The notes beneath the pieces are model-generated. The model had not been told where the DNA came from, did not search any database, and saw only the letters and a program-made list of their open reading frames with translations. The translations under genes and the position numbers were made by a program. From LBZV01 sp000993855 (GTDB lineage: Bacteria; Patescibacteriota; Microgenomatia; Curtissbacterales; GWA2-41-24), in contig CAZBKB010000022.1 in NCBI GenBank assembly GCA_964492425.1, positions 1-15,605 of the forward strand: DNA of 15,605 nucleotides, in the 5' to 3' direction. Shown here in pieces: positions 1-5,566 of this stretch (positions within the stretch are counted from its first letter, which is position 1; every line of letters starts with the position of its first letter).

Positions 1-53
1 AGAGCAGTTGCCTCTTAAGCAATTGGTCGGGGGTTCGAATCCCTCCTGGGTCA
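1..53 (+). tRNA. tRNA-Lys (CUU), 5' truncated by the window edge
   Basis: Only the 3' part is present. The anticodon arm has a 5-bp stem (GTTGC/GCAAT) around the loop CTCTTAA, giving anticodon CTT. It is followed by a T arm with the loop TTCGAAT and a stem of GGGGG against CCCTC. The acceptor 3' strand is CTGGGTC, with discriminator A at 53. CCA is not encoded. The acceptor 5' strand and part of the D arm lie outside the window, so acceptor pairing cannot be checked. Confidence 0.9.
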
Positions 54-74
54 CACTTCGCTTTCGCTCAGTGT
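53..74 (+). repeat. Short hairpin between the two tRNA genes
   Basis: ACACT (53-57) can pair with AGTGT (70-74) around a TTCG/CGCT-rich loop. A similar CGCTT(T)CGCTC loop sequence recurs at 6249-6259, inside another hairpin. It may help separate the two tRNA precursors during processing, or be a small dispersed intergenic palindrome. Either role is inference. Confidence 0.35.
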
Positions 75-84
75 AAACACCCGA

Positions 85-158
85 CGGGGAGTAGCTCAGT
101 TGGCTAGAGCGCTGCTTTTGGGAAGCAGAGGTCGGAGGTTCAAGTCCTCTCTCCCCGA
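85..158 (+). tRNA. tRNA-Pro (UGG)
   Basis: A complete 74-nt cloverleaf can be folded. The acceptor is CGGGGAG paired with CTCCCCG, with discriminator A at 158. The D arm contains the usual TAGCTCAGTTGG. The anticodon stem is CTGCT/AGCAG around TTTGGGA, giving anticodon TGG. The T arm has loop TTCAAGT and stem GGAGG/TCCTC (one wobble). CCA is not encoded. It follows tRNA-Lys by about 30 nt on the same strand, so the two are probably co-transcribed. Confidence 0.95.
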
Positions 159-200
159 CTCTGATTTTGAGGCTAAATGGTCAATTTTTATTGAATTAGG

Positions 201-581
201 TCAAGTTTTGTAATGCTTTTTTTTATCAATGCCAGAATTTGTGATTGATATAAGATGGCCCTTAATTTCGCTTGGTTTTAATTCTCTCAGTGCTTTGCAG
301 ATTTTTAAATCGGCTTGCTTGTCTGTTAAATTTGTGGAAAGTGCGATTATTGAAGGATAGTCTGGATTTATGAATTTTTTAAAGTCTTTAACGTTAAATA
401 CAACTGTTATTCGTGAGTTTTGTTTTGCCCAGCCAAATATCTTTTCGTCTGATTTACCTTTAAGATTTACTTGCGAAACATGTATTACATCGTGTAGATT
501 GTTTAGCTTTAGGTATGATTGCGGCAGATGAACACCCTCATCGAGCAGTAACTTGTGCCTTATACGCCTTCTCGAACTCAT
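201..581 (-). CDS. DUF5615-type PIN-like toxin of a type II toxin-antitoxin pair
   Basis: Probable ribonuclease toxin of 126 aa. The family start 'LLLDEG' (residues 11-16), the acidic pair 'SDE' (44-46) and a terminal 'KDF' (65-67) fit the DUF5615 PIN-like fold. There acidic residues (here D14, E15, D45, E46, D66) coordinate a divalent metal for RNA cleavage. The last motif is usually T-x-D-x-D-F; here it reads F-N-V-K-D-F, so one of the two aspartates is a valine and activity may be reduced. The ATG at 581 lies inside the antitoxin gene (44-nt overlap). The family usually begins at the LLLDEG strand, so the basic leader (SSRRRIRHK) is unusual, but no nearer standard start codon is visible. 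The downstream position relative to the antitoxin is normal for this pair. The acidic-site family assignment is firm; activity is not. Confidence 0.82.
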   Translation of the reverse strand: MSSRRRIRHKLLLDEGVHLPQSYLKLNNLHDVIHVSQVNLKGKSDEKIFGWAKQNSRITVVFNVKDFKKFINPDYPSIIALSTNLTDKQADLKICKALRELKPSEIKGHLISITNSGIDKKKHYKT

Positions 582-789
582 CTAGACCTGCTTTCATGAG
601 AATTGCTACTGTGAATAGAATTTTCTTTTTATCAACCCATGGGTATTCTTCTTGCAGGTTTTCCACAGAATGCCCTTGCTTTATAAGTTGATAAATTCTC
701 TCAATAGGAATTCTTGTTCCGCTAATTACTGGAGCTCCACCAAGAATTTGAGGATTGATCTCTACATATTTTCTTAATGTTTTAGGCAT
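538..789 (-). CDS. DUF433-family antitoxin
   Basis: An 83-aa protein with the DUF433 signature: 'NPQILGGAPVISGTRIPIE' (residues 12-30), then a predicted helical DNA-binding segment (about 31-66) containing G-H-S-V-E-N-L and Y-P. Members are winged-helix antitoxins (VapB45-like) that neutralise the adjacent PIN-like protein and bind their own promoter. The start ATG at 789 is 8 nt after a -10-like TATACT (803-798, minus strand), so the mRNA is probably leaderless or nearly so. The 3' end overlaps the toxin gene by 44 nt, which suggests coupled translation. Family assignment is confident; autoregulation is inferred from the family. Confidence 0.85.
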   Translation of the reverse strand: MPKTLRKYVEINPQILGGAPVISGTRIPIERIYQLIKQGHSVENLQEEYPWVDKKKILFTVAILMKAGLDEFEKAYKAQVTAR

Positions 790-1080
790 GACAAGAAAGT
801 ATATATATATTTTTGCAGGTTTTCAAGTGTCTAGTCAACAAATTATTGATGGATAACTTAAAGTTGGCTAGAATGGCTTCTACTAGAAATTCAACACAGG
901 TCGCTTTATTTCGAGTGGCTAGTTTATAGACTGGAGGTTTGAATTCAGCTAAGTGCTTGTTGGGTGTAATCCGTGGTAGCTTCCAAGGAGTGTCTCAATG
1001 GTCAACTTATCGATGCTAATCTGCTCAAGAGAGGTTCGAAGATCGTTCCATAGACCCGACATTCTCTAGGTTCACATTTT
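790..1080. other. Gene-free stretch between toxin-antitoxin pair and TPR gene
   Basis: About 300 nt lacking any convincing gene. The left end holds the operon promoter on the minus strand. In the middle, short open stretches on the minus strand change frame (about 1055-955 and 955-785), which could be a decayed gene, but I recognise no family. Around 1022-1075 the minus strand reads C-E-P-R-E-C...T-I...L-L, distantly like the direct repeat described at 4660-6215. The right end is the TPR gene promoter. Confidence 0.4.
798..803 (-). promoter_or_regulatory. -10 box of the DUF433/DUF5615 operon
   Basis: TATACT on the minus strand sits in an alternating AT run, 8 nt before the ATG at 789. Transcription would begin 1-2 nt before the start codon. 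No clear -35 box is visible. No Shine-Dalgarno sequence precedes the gene. Confidence 0.45.
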
Positions 1081-1089
1081 TGGTAAAAT
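1081..1089 (+). promoter_or_regulatory. Extended -10 promoter of the TPR gene
   Basis: TGGTAAAAT has the TGn extension and a TAAAAT -10 box (1084-1089). Transcription should start near 1096. This excludes the ATG at 1088, which overlaps the -10 box itself, and places a leaderless start at the ATG at 1097. Confidence 0.55.
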
Positions 1090-1096
1090 GAAACAA

Positions 1097-1801
1097 ATGG
1101 CTGATTCACAAGAAGGAAGAAGTTTGCATGCTCTAGCGGAAGAAGCAAGAGAAAAAGGAGATTTTGCCAAATCCTTAGAGTATACGGATCGAGCAACACT
1201 TGCTTACCAAAAAGATCAGGACTATTTAGGACTTGCTGAAATTCAATCCTCCAGACAAAGTACATTCAAGCATCTTTATCGTCAAACTGGCGATAAGATA
1301 TTTCTTTTGCTTGAAAAACATTCAGCGATAGCAGCTGTCGAGATTGCAAAACGAAGTGGAGATAAAGCAGCTCTTGGCATTCCATACCATAATCTTGGCA
1401 AATATTATTTCGAATCCGAAGAATATGAAAAAGCCGCTAGAGCATTTAAAAAAGCTATAGAAAATTTAGATAACTTTCCATCCAATAGACACACTCGTGC
1501 TTCGGTTCTCGCCGACATAAAAGGGCATCAATTTGCAGCCGAATACCATGCTGGTGATAAACTAGCCCTAAATCGCGCACTAAAAACTTTACACGAACTT
1601 GAAACCGCACAAGAGCAATCAACATATAATAAGAATGTTTGGATTTCTGGAGCCCACTTAAGAATAGCTGAAATGCTCTTAAAAGATAATCGAATCGTCG
1701 CCAAAGAACACGCCAAAAAAGCCCAACAAATCATCAAGAAAGATTCAAGGCTCGTTCTTAGAAAGAAACAGTTGGAAAAGTTGAATCAGTTGTTAATGTA
1801 A
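1097..1801 (+). CDS. TPR-like helical repeat protein of unknown function
   Basis: A soluble, all-helical protein of 234 aa (starting at the second ATG, MADSQEG). At least one canonical TPR is visible: 'GIPYHNLGKYYFESEEYEKA' followed by an A-x-x-A-F-x-K-A-I-E helix, about residues 97-127. The N-terminal 'ALAEEAREKGDFAKSLEYTD' has the same helix-turn-helix spacing, and a third, degenerate pair occupies about 180-215. TPR proteins are scaffolds for protein partners; nothing shows the partner here. The start at 1097 is preferred over 1088 because the -10 box ends at 1089. It stands alone between minus- and plus-strand units, with a 7-bp inverted repeat just downstream. Confidence 0.75.
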   Translation: MADSQEGRSLHALAEEAREKGDFAKSLEYTDRATLAYQKDQDYLGLAEIQSSRQSTFKHLYRQTGDKIFLLLEKHSAIAAVEIAKRSGDKAALGIPYHNLGKYYFESEEYEKAARAFKKAIENLDNFPSNRHTRASVLADIKGHQFAAEYHAGDKLALNRALKTLHELETAQEQSTYNKNVWISGAHLRIAEMLLKDNRIVAKEHAKKAQQIIKKDSRLVLRKKQLEKLNQLLM

Positions 1802-1815
1802 TTCTACTCACAAGC

Positions 1816-1844
1816 TAATCAAAGTACCTCGTGTAGATTGATTA
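1816..1844. repeat. Inverted repeat downstream of the TPR gene
   Basis: TAATCAA (1816-1822) and TTGATTA (1838-1844) are perfect reverse complements separated by 15 nt. There is no T-run on either side, so it is not a clear intrinsic terminator. It could be a weak terminator stem or an operator for the redox operon that starts about 70 nt further on. Confidence 0.3.
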
Positions 1845-1912
1845 CGAAGCAAACTGTAAGAAACCCCTTCGATTATCTTAGGCTAAATGTGCAACATACA
1901 AACGGATTACAC

Positions 1913-1939
1913 TTGACATTTTTTAAAAAGTGCTACAAT
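1913..1939 (+). promoter_or_regulatory. Promoter of the FRD/WrbA-like operon
   Basis: A consensus -35 TTGACA (1913-1918) is followed after 15 nt by TACAAT (1934-1939), which carries the TGn extension (TGCTACAAT). This is the best -35/-10 pair in the window. The predicted transcription start (about 1946) lies only a few nucleotides before the ATG at 1950. The spacer is shorter than the usual 17 nt, but an extended -10 box tolerates that. Confidence 0.6.
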
Positions 1940-1949
1940 AAATTCGTAC

Positions 1950-2603
1950 ATGAAAAAGCATACAGTAGCAAGCATAATTATCTTAATAATTATTTTTACG
2001 TATGCAATTATTCGCTATCATATACTTCGAGGTGTACCTTGGGATAATTTCCCCCTTTACATATCCAATAAAGCAATTTCCCTGGCATCATTAGTATTTA
2101 TAGCAATTTCTTATATGTTGGGATCACTTGCCAAATTTATACCAAATGTATTTGTTAAGGCACTGCCTTCCAGAAAATTTTTTGGCCTATTAGGTTTTGG
2201 GCTCGCTGCAGTACACGCGTTGATTTCGGCAATTATTTTTTCACCCGCATATTATGGCCGTTTTTTTGCAGAGAACGGCAAACTGAATTTAAATGGTGAA
2301 TTAATTCTTGCATTTGGAATACTGGCATTCTTTACATTTTTAATCGTTGCCATAACATCACTACCCTCTATTGCGGAAAAATTAGACAATAAAGAATGGC
2401 TTGCGATGCAGCGTCTTGGTTATCTTGGTCTTATATTTTTACTACTGCATGTTTTTATTCTAGGAAGGCGTGGTTGGCTTATACCTGATGCATGGCGCGC
2501 AGGCATGATGCCAATTAGCCTTGTTGCCGCAATCGTCATAACGTTTACACTCGTTTTAAAAATTACAGCTATTCTTATCCCAAAAAAGCCTAATGCTTCC
2601 TAA
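1950..2603 (+). CDS. Ferric-reductase-like / MsrQ-like haem membrane protein
   Basis: A polytopic inner-membrane protein of 217 aa with about six hydrophobic helices (near 6-26, 43-63, 78-100, 118-137, 155-172, 187-210). Two helices carry the histidines expected to bind haem in the ferric-reductase-like transmembrane domain: H89 in 'GLAAVHALIS' and H167 in 'FLLLHVFILG'. The helix preceding the second (W150...M-Q-R-L-G-Y) resembles the MsrQ/YedZ W...L-H-R-L-x-Y motif, but has Q154 where MsrQ has another histidine. The family passes electrons through haem to a membrane or outside acceptor. There is no NAD- or flavin-binding domain on this chain. The next gene overlaps by 11 nt and encodes a flavodoxin-fold protein, a plausible electron donor. 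Family fairly sure; substrate unknown. Confidence 0.7.
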   Translation: MKKHTVASIIILIIIFTYAIIRYHILRGVPWDNFPLYISNKAISLASLVFIAISYMLGSLAKFIPNVFVKALPSRKFFGLLGFGLAAVHALISAIIFSPAYYGRFFAENGKLNLNGELILAFGILAFFTFLIVAITSLPSIAEKLDNKEWLAMQRLGYLGLIFLLLHVFILGRRGWLIPDAWRAGMMPISLVAAIVITFTLVLKITAILIPKKPNAS

Positions 2604-3285
2604 ATTCCATAAAAAACCTGCCAGAAAAAAGGTTCTCGTTTTATTTTACAGTCTTGGCGGAAAAACTGGTGATTTAGCCAAGGAAATAGCTTGGGGTGCA
2701 CAGGAAATCGAAAATATCGAAACAGATGTAAAACGCGTTCCAGAATTAATCCCGCAGGAAGTCTTCGACAAAAACCCTAAACTTAAAAAGAGGCAAGAAG
2801 ATTTTGCCAAAGAATTTCCACTTGCCACCGTCGATGATCTAATAACCGCCGACGCGGTGGCATTCGGAACACCCGTGCATTTCGGATCATTTGCTTCACA
2901 AATAAAACAGTTTATAGACCAGCTTTCACCAATTTACGTTAAGGGTCAAATGATTAACAAACCTGCAGCTGTATTTTGTGTCTCTGGCAGTCTCCACGCA
3001 GGCGAGGAAATAACGTTGATTTCACTTATGATTCCGCTTTTAAATCTCGGCATGATACCAGTTGGTATTCCTTACCCAATTCAGGGGGCGGGACCGGAAT
3101 TTGATGCTGGTAGTCCATACGGAGCCGTATTTATTAGCGGGCCAGACGGGAAAAAGGAACTTGCAGAAGACGATAAAAAAGCAGCAAGCATATTGGGTCG
3201 ACGCCTAGCATTGATGGCACATCTCCTTGCATGCGACTGTAAAGAGTGTGCCGCCTTCCATCAGTTAATTAAAAAAGGAAATTAA
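2593..3285 (+). CDS. WrbA-like flavodoxin-fold NAD(P)H:quinone reductase
   Basis: A cytoplasmic flavoprotein of 230 aa. The FMN phosphate loop is 'YSLGGKTGDLA' (19-29). The middle motif 'FGTPVHFGSFASQIKQFID' (91-109) and 'FCVSGSLHAGEEITL' (128-142), followed by G-M-I-P-V-G and 'GSPYGA' (173-178), match WrbA-type proteins, which reduce quinones by two electrons with NAD(P)H. Unusual features are a basic N-terminal extension before the first strand and a C-terminal C-D-C-K-E-C cluster (C214, C216, C219) that is not part of WrbA and could bind a metal or Fe-S centre. The gene overlaps the upstream haem protein by 11 nt, implying translational coupling. It shares a TTAA with the convergent rhomboid gene, each strand taking its TAA stop from it. 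Confidence 0.82.
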   Translation: MLPKFHKKPARKKVLVLFYSLGGKTGDLAKEIAWGAQEIENIETDVKRVPELIPQEVFDKNPKLKKRQEDFAKEFPLATVDDLITADAVAFGTPVHFGSFASQIKQFIDQLSPIYVKGQMINKPAAVFCVSGSLHAGEEITLISLMIPLLNLGMIPVGIPYPIQGAGPEFDAGSPYGAVFISGPDGKKELAEDDKKAASILGRRLALMAHLLACDCKECAAFHQLIKKGN

Positions 3286-3929
3286 ACAGGTCTAACTTTT
3301 TTTGAAATCACCCATCCCACAGCAAAACCGCCAACATGGGCAAAAAATGCTACACCACCCAAAGAAGCCGTATCCGCAACAATCGACGCACTACCGTTAA
3401 ACAGTTGGGTCACAAACCATAAAAATAGTAGAAAGTAGGCAGGTACATTTACAACGGTAAGAAAACCAAAAACAGGAACCAGAGTTTTAATAGTGTTATG
3501 CGGAAACAAACCTAAATAGGCTCCTAGTACCCCTGCAATAGCACCAGACGCACCAAGCATTGGAACGCTTGAAGCAGGATCGAGTAAATACTGCACTAGT
3601 CCCCCAAAAATTCCGGAAATAATATAAAGCAAAGGAAAAAGGAAAAAACCTAACCGCCCCTCAACATTATCACCAAAAACCCACAAAAACCACATATTAG
3701 AGATTATATGTACAAATCCGCCATGCAAAAATTGACTTGTTATAAAAGCAGTTAAGCTTCTAATCTCAAAAAAATTAACTTTGGCAGGAATTAAAGAGTA
3801 TTGGACCACAAATGCATCAAGATTTGGACTAACTAGCTCGAGAATAAACACATAGCAATTTACAAGGATAAAAACCACAACCCAAAAAGGAAATTTTCCG
3901 GATGTTTTTGTATCAGACAAGGGAAACAT
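3282..3929 (-). CDS. Rhomboid-family intramembrane serine protease
   Basis: A 215-aa membrane protease with about six helices, the usual size of a compact bacterial rhomboid. 'FLHGGFVHIISNMW' (68-80) supplies the H-x-x-x-N pair (H74, N78) of the second helix. 'GASGAIAG' contains the nucleophile S128, and 'AHVGGFAVG' the catalytic H198. These are the residues of the Ser-His dyad and oxyanion stabilisation, so it should be active. Rhomboids cleave transmembrane segments near the outer membrane surface; candidate substrates nearby include the single-span anchored proteins, but none is shown. The ATG at 3929 lies 14 nt after TATAAT (3949-3944, minus). The 3' end overlaps the convergent WrbA-like gene by 4 nt. 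Confidence 0.93.
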   Translation of the reverse strand: MFPLSDTKTSGKFPFWVVVFILVNCYVFILELVSPNLDAFVVQYSLIPAKVNFFEIRSLTAFITSQFLHGGFVHIISNMWFLWVFGDNVEGRLGFFLFPLLYIISGIFGGLVQYLLDPASSVPMLGASGAIAGVLGAYLGLFPHNTIKTLVPVFGFLTVVNVPAYFLLFLWFVTQLFNGSASIVADTASLGGVAFFAHVGGFAVGWVISKKVRPV

Positions 3930-3943
3930 GCATCAATTCTCTC

Positions 3944-3949
3944 ATTATA
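3944..3949 (-). promoter_or_regulatory. -10 box of the rhomboid gene
   Basis: A perfect TATAAT on the minus strand sits 14 nt before the rhomboid ATG, giving a leader of about 7 nt. No good -35 box was found at normal spacing, and there is no Shine-Dalgarno sequence. Confidence 0.5.
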
Positions 3950-4037
3950 GGTGAAATATTTCTAGGACTACCGATTGCAATAAAATAAAAAAACATTAAC
4001 ATATTTAAAAGCATTTTTGATAAAATCATATTAAGAA

Positions 4038-4067
4038 TTCAAATATACAATAATTTGAAGATAAAAT
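4038..4067 (+). promoter_or_regulatory. Promoter region of tRNA-Leu
   Basis: GATAAAAT (4060-4067) ends 7 nt before the tRNA 5' end. An inverted repeat TTCAAAT/ATTTGAA with an 8-nt spacer lies immediately before it and contains a second -10-like TACAAT. The region is very AT-rich, so the repeat may be fortuitous. Confidence 0.35.
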
Positions 4068-4074
4068 TGATTTT

Positions 4075-4158
4075 GCCGGGGTGGTGGAACTGGTAGACAC
4101 GCAAGACTTAAAATCTTGTGATAGCAATATCGTGAGGGTTCGAGTCCCTCCTCCGGCA
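4075..4158 (+). tRNA. tRNA-Leu (UAA)
   Basis: An 84-nt class II tRNA with a long variable arm. The acceptor is GCCGGGG paired with CTCCGGC (one G-U), with discriminator A at 4158. The anticodon stem CAAGA/TCTTG surrounds CTTAAAA, giving anticodon TAA. The variable arm covers about TGATAGCAATATCG, and the T loop is TTCGAGT. CCA is not encoded. Confidence 0.95.
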
Positions 4159-4213
4159 CAATAAAATAATATTGAGGGTAAAGAGAGTGCAACTTGAGGG
4201 TTCTAAAAATGTT

Positions 4214-4243
4214 CTTGCTTTTCACATGTTGATTAGATAAAAT
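4214..4243 (+). promoter_or_regulatory. Promoter before the 4257 gene
   Basis: TTGCTT (4214-4219) and TAAAAT (4238-4243) are separated by 18 nt. The predicted transcription start near 4250 leaves about 7 nt of leader before the ATG at 4257, with no Shine-Dalgarno sequence. Confidence 0.45.
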
Positions 4244-4256
4244 ATTCAAGTTTTAA

Positions 4257-4706
4257 ATGGCAGAGAGACGTCAGATAACAACAGCAGAAAAAATGGTTAG
4301 AGATGGCTACATCCCTAGTTCAGAGACTATTGCGCGCGCAGGAAAAGCAATCGAAAGAAATGAAGCTAAAAGAAAGCAAAAAGATTTTGGCAAAAAATTG
4401 TTGACTATTGTGGGAATAGGCGCAGTTTCAGGTCTTGTTGCTCATCGACTGTCCGAGAAATTTAGAAGATCACCGTACGAGAAGCTTGTTAATGGACAAC
4501 TTAGTGAGAAGGAACTTAAAAAAATGTTTGCTCCTGGCTCAGATATAATGAGGAGATTAACTGCTACCCATGATGCTGTTCAAGGATTGCCTCAAGAGGA
4601 GCGATTGTCTGCTGCTCTAGAAGCCATTAGACAATCGGATATTCAGCATAAATTAGGAAACCGTAAACCTCCTGTAACTGGAGAAGAAGGTCTGTTATCG
4701 TTCTAA
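4257..4706 (+). CDS. Unrecognised small protein with one membrane segment
   Basis: A 149-aa protein that I do not recognise. The first 47 residues are highly charged (rich in E, R, K). One hydrophobic stretch follows (about 48-63, 'LLTIVGIGAVSGLVAH'), then a charged helical C-terminal domain with 'SEKELKKMFAPGSDIMRRL' (82-100). It could be a single-span membrane protein with both ends cytoplasmic, or the hydrophobic segment may be buried. It is the first of four plus-strand transcription units punctuated by the direct repeat. Its own last ~45 nt and stop codon lie inside the first repeat copy, so its C-terminus may have been formed by repeat insertion. Confidence 0.65.
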   Translation: MAERRQITTAEKMVRDGYIPSSETIARAGKAIERNEAKRKQKDFGKKLLTIVGIGAVSGLVAHRLSEKFRRSPYEKLVNGQLSEKELKKMFAPGSDIMRRLTATHDAVQGLPQEERLSAALEAIRQSDIQHKLGNRKPPVTGEEGLLSF

Positions 4707-4726
4707 CAAAGTCCCGATCAGTGCAC
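4660..4726 (+). repeat. Dispersed direct repeat, copy A
   Basis: The 27-nt core (4700-4726) starts GTTCTAACAAAGTCCCGATC and ends AGTGCAC. Copies B (5492-5518) and C (6189-6215) differ from it at one and two positions. The similarity continues about 40 nt to the left at a lower level. There it is best seen on the minus strand, where all three copies translate without stops to a common pattern C-[TP]-[DA]-R-D-F-V-R-T, seven variable residues, then L-x-E-[LV]-Y. The 4257 gene ends inside this copy (its TAA is part of TTCTAAC). Confidence 0.85.
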
Positions 4727-4740
4727 AAATATAGTGTTTA

Positions 4741-4749
4741 TGTTAAAAT
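4741..4749 (+). promoter_or_regulatory. Extended -10 promoter of the 4758 gene
   Basis: TGTTAAAAT (TGn plus TAAAAT) ends 8 nt before the ATG at 4758, predicting a leaderless or nearly leaderless mRNA. It begins 15 nt after the end of repeat copy A. Confidence 0.6.
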
Positions 4750-4757
4750 TTAATTGA

Positions 4758-5069
4758 ATGGAGTCACACGAATCATCACCAGTTGAAGGCACGCCGACGG
4801 CTGCATCTGATAGTTTTTTAAGTCGCCTTCACGAGAACATTCTAAATCGCCCAGACTATAAAATTCTCTCAACTATTTTTGGTGGCACAAAAACCGCTGC
4901 TGCATCTACAGGTGTGTTCGGATTAATGGCTGCTAGCCAAGCAGTAGAGGGTGGAACCAGCGGTATTGTAGGCGCGTCTATGTTAGGGATTCTCACCGCA
5001 GAAATGGCCGGAATAACGGTGATTAATGCAGTCAGAGATAGAAAAGCAAACAAACAGCAAAAAACCTAA
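4758..5069 (+). CDS. Unrecognised small membrane protein
   Basis: A 103-aa protein of no family I recognise. A polar, Ser/Thr/Glu-rich N-terminus (1-20) is followed by a helix containing 'LHENILNRPDYKIL' (24-37). Two alanine/glycine-rich hydrophobic stretches follow (about 42-62 and 67-90), then a basic tail 'RDRKANKQQK'. It is probably a two-helix membrane hairpin. The next gene begins 3 nt after its stop, so the two are co-transcribed and may act together. Codon use resembles its neighbours. Confidence 0.6.
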   Translation: MESHESSPVEGTPTAASDSFLSRLHENILNRPDYKILSTIFGGTKTAAASTGVFGLMAASQAVEGGTSGIVGASMLGILTAEMAGITVINAVRDRKANKQQKT

Positions 5070-5072
5070 ATC

Positions 5073-5423
5073 GTGATTGCCGAACCGAAACAAAACATTC
5101 TAAAAATTTTGGAACTCATAGACTACGATGGAAACAAAGAGGATTATGCTCTCGACTTACTGAGTCTAGTAGAAAAGCAGGCGGCAATGAACTTGCTGGA
5201 AACTCTTCTACCCGATAAAAAAGAGATTTTAGAAAAAGAGCTTTCGGGTGGGGAAGACAGCATTTCTGTTTTAGATAAGTACTTTAGGCCGGACCAAAAA
5301 GGAGAAGCAATGAAGAACGCTTCAGAAGCTGTAATGAAAGATTATTTAGATGAAATAGTGCCAACTCTCTCCGAGACTCAATTGACTAATTTAGAATCCT
5401 ACCTAAAAACACTTCAAGCATAG
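5073..5423 (+). CDS. Small acidic helical protein
   Basis: A 116-aa, entirely helical, acidic protein starting at GTG, 3 nt after the upstream stop. The segment 'DYALDLLSLVEKQAAMNLLETLLPDKKEIL' spans 26-54, and its amphipathic pattern (paired leucines, then L-P-D-K-K-E) resembles small helical proteins common in CPR genomes (DUF5663-like). A similar pattern occurs in the 9701-10027 protein. This resemblance is weak and gives no function. There is no signal peptide or membrane segment, so it is cytoplasmic, perhaps bound to its membrane neighbour. Confidence 0.55.
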   Translation: MIAEPKQNILKILELIDYDGNKEDYALDLLSLVEKQAAMNLLETLLPDKKEILEKELSGGEDSISVLDKYFRPDQKGEAMKNASEAVMKDYLDEIVPTLSETQLTNLESYLKTLQA

Positions 5424-5451
5424 AACTCTAAGTCCAAAAAACGCCTTTTGA

Positions 5452-5518
5452 TGAATATAGCTCTGTAAGCTGAATAAAGATAGTTGTACCCGTTCTAACA
5501 AAGTCCCGATCAGGGCAC
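5452..5518 (+). repeat. Dispersed direct repeat, copy B
   Basis: The core at 5492-5518 is identical to copy A except for one base (CAGGGCAC against CAGTGCAC). The weaker left part (5452-5491) keeps the minus-strand pattern R-T, seven residues, L-x-E-L-Y. The copy begins about 28 nt after the stop of the 5073 gene and is followed 35 nt later by the next promoter. Confidence 0.85.
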
Positions 5519-5552
5519 TCTAGCCTGGTATATGTGTAATCAGTCCTAATAT

Positions 5553-5561
5553 TGTTATACT
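5553..5561 (+). promoter_or_regulatory. Extended -10 promoter of the 5567 gene
   Basis: TGTTATACT (TGn plus TATACT) ends 5 nt before the ATG at 5567. This rules out the in-frame TTG at 5552, which lies upstream of the expected transcript. Confidence 0.6.
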
Positions 5562-5566
5562 GGATT

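Noticed and set aside
785..1060. Frameshifted remnant gene on the minus strand
   Set aside because: Two open stretches in different frames can be joined only by assuming a frameshift, and neither resembles a family I know. The second stretch is not in frame with the antitoxin (a TGA intervenes).
4031..4249. Minus-strand 72-codon open frame
   Set aside because: It is the antisense of tRNA-Leu (giving the common spurious 'EEGLEPSRY' peptide) and has no promoter or start context.
4698..5566. Direct repeats as integron attC sites (TTCTAACAAAG resembles an R'' box with following AA)
   Set aside because: No GTTRRRY partner occurs at a consistent distance. The nearest candidates (GTTAAAA at 4742, GTTATAC at 5554) are parts of -10 promoters and fail the last position or an inner one. 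The internal L'/L'' pairing is missing, and the conserved part extends about 40 nt on the wrong side of the box.
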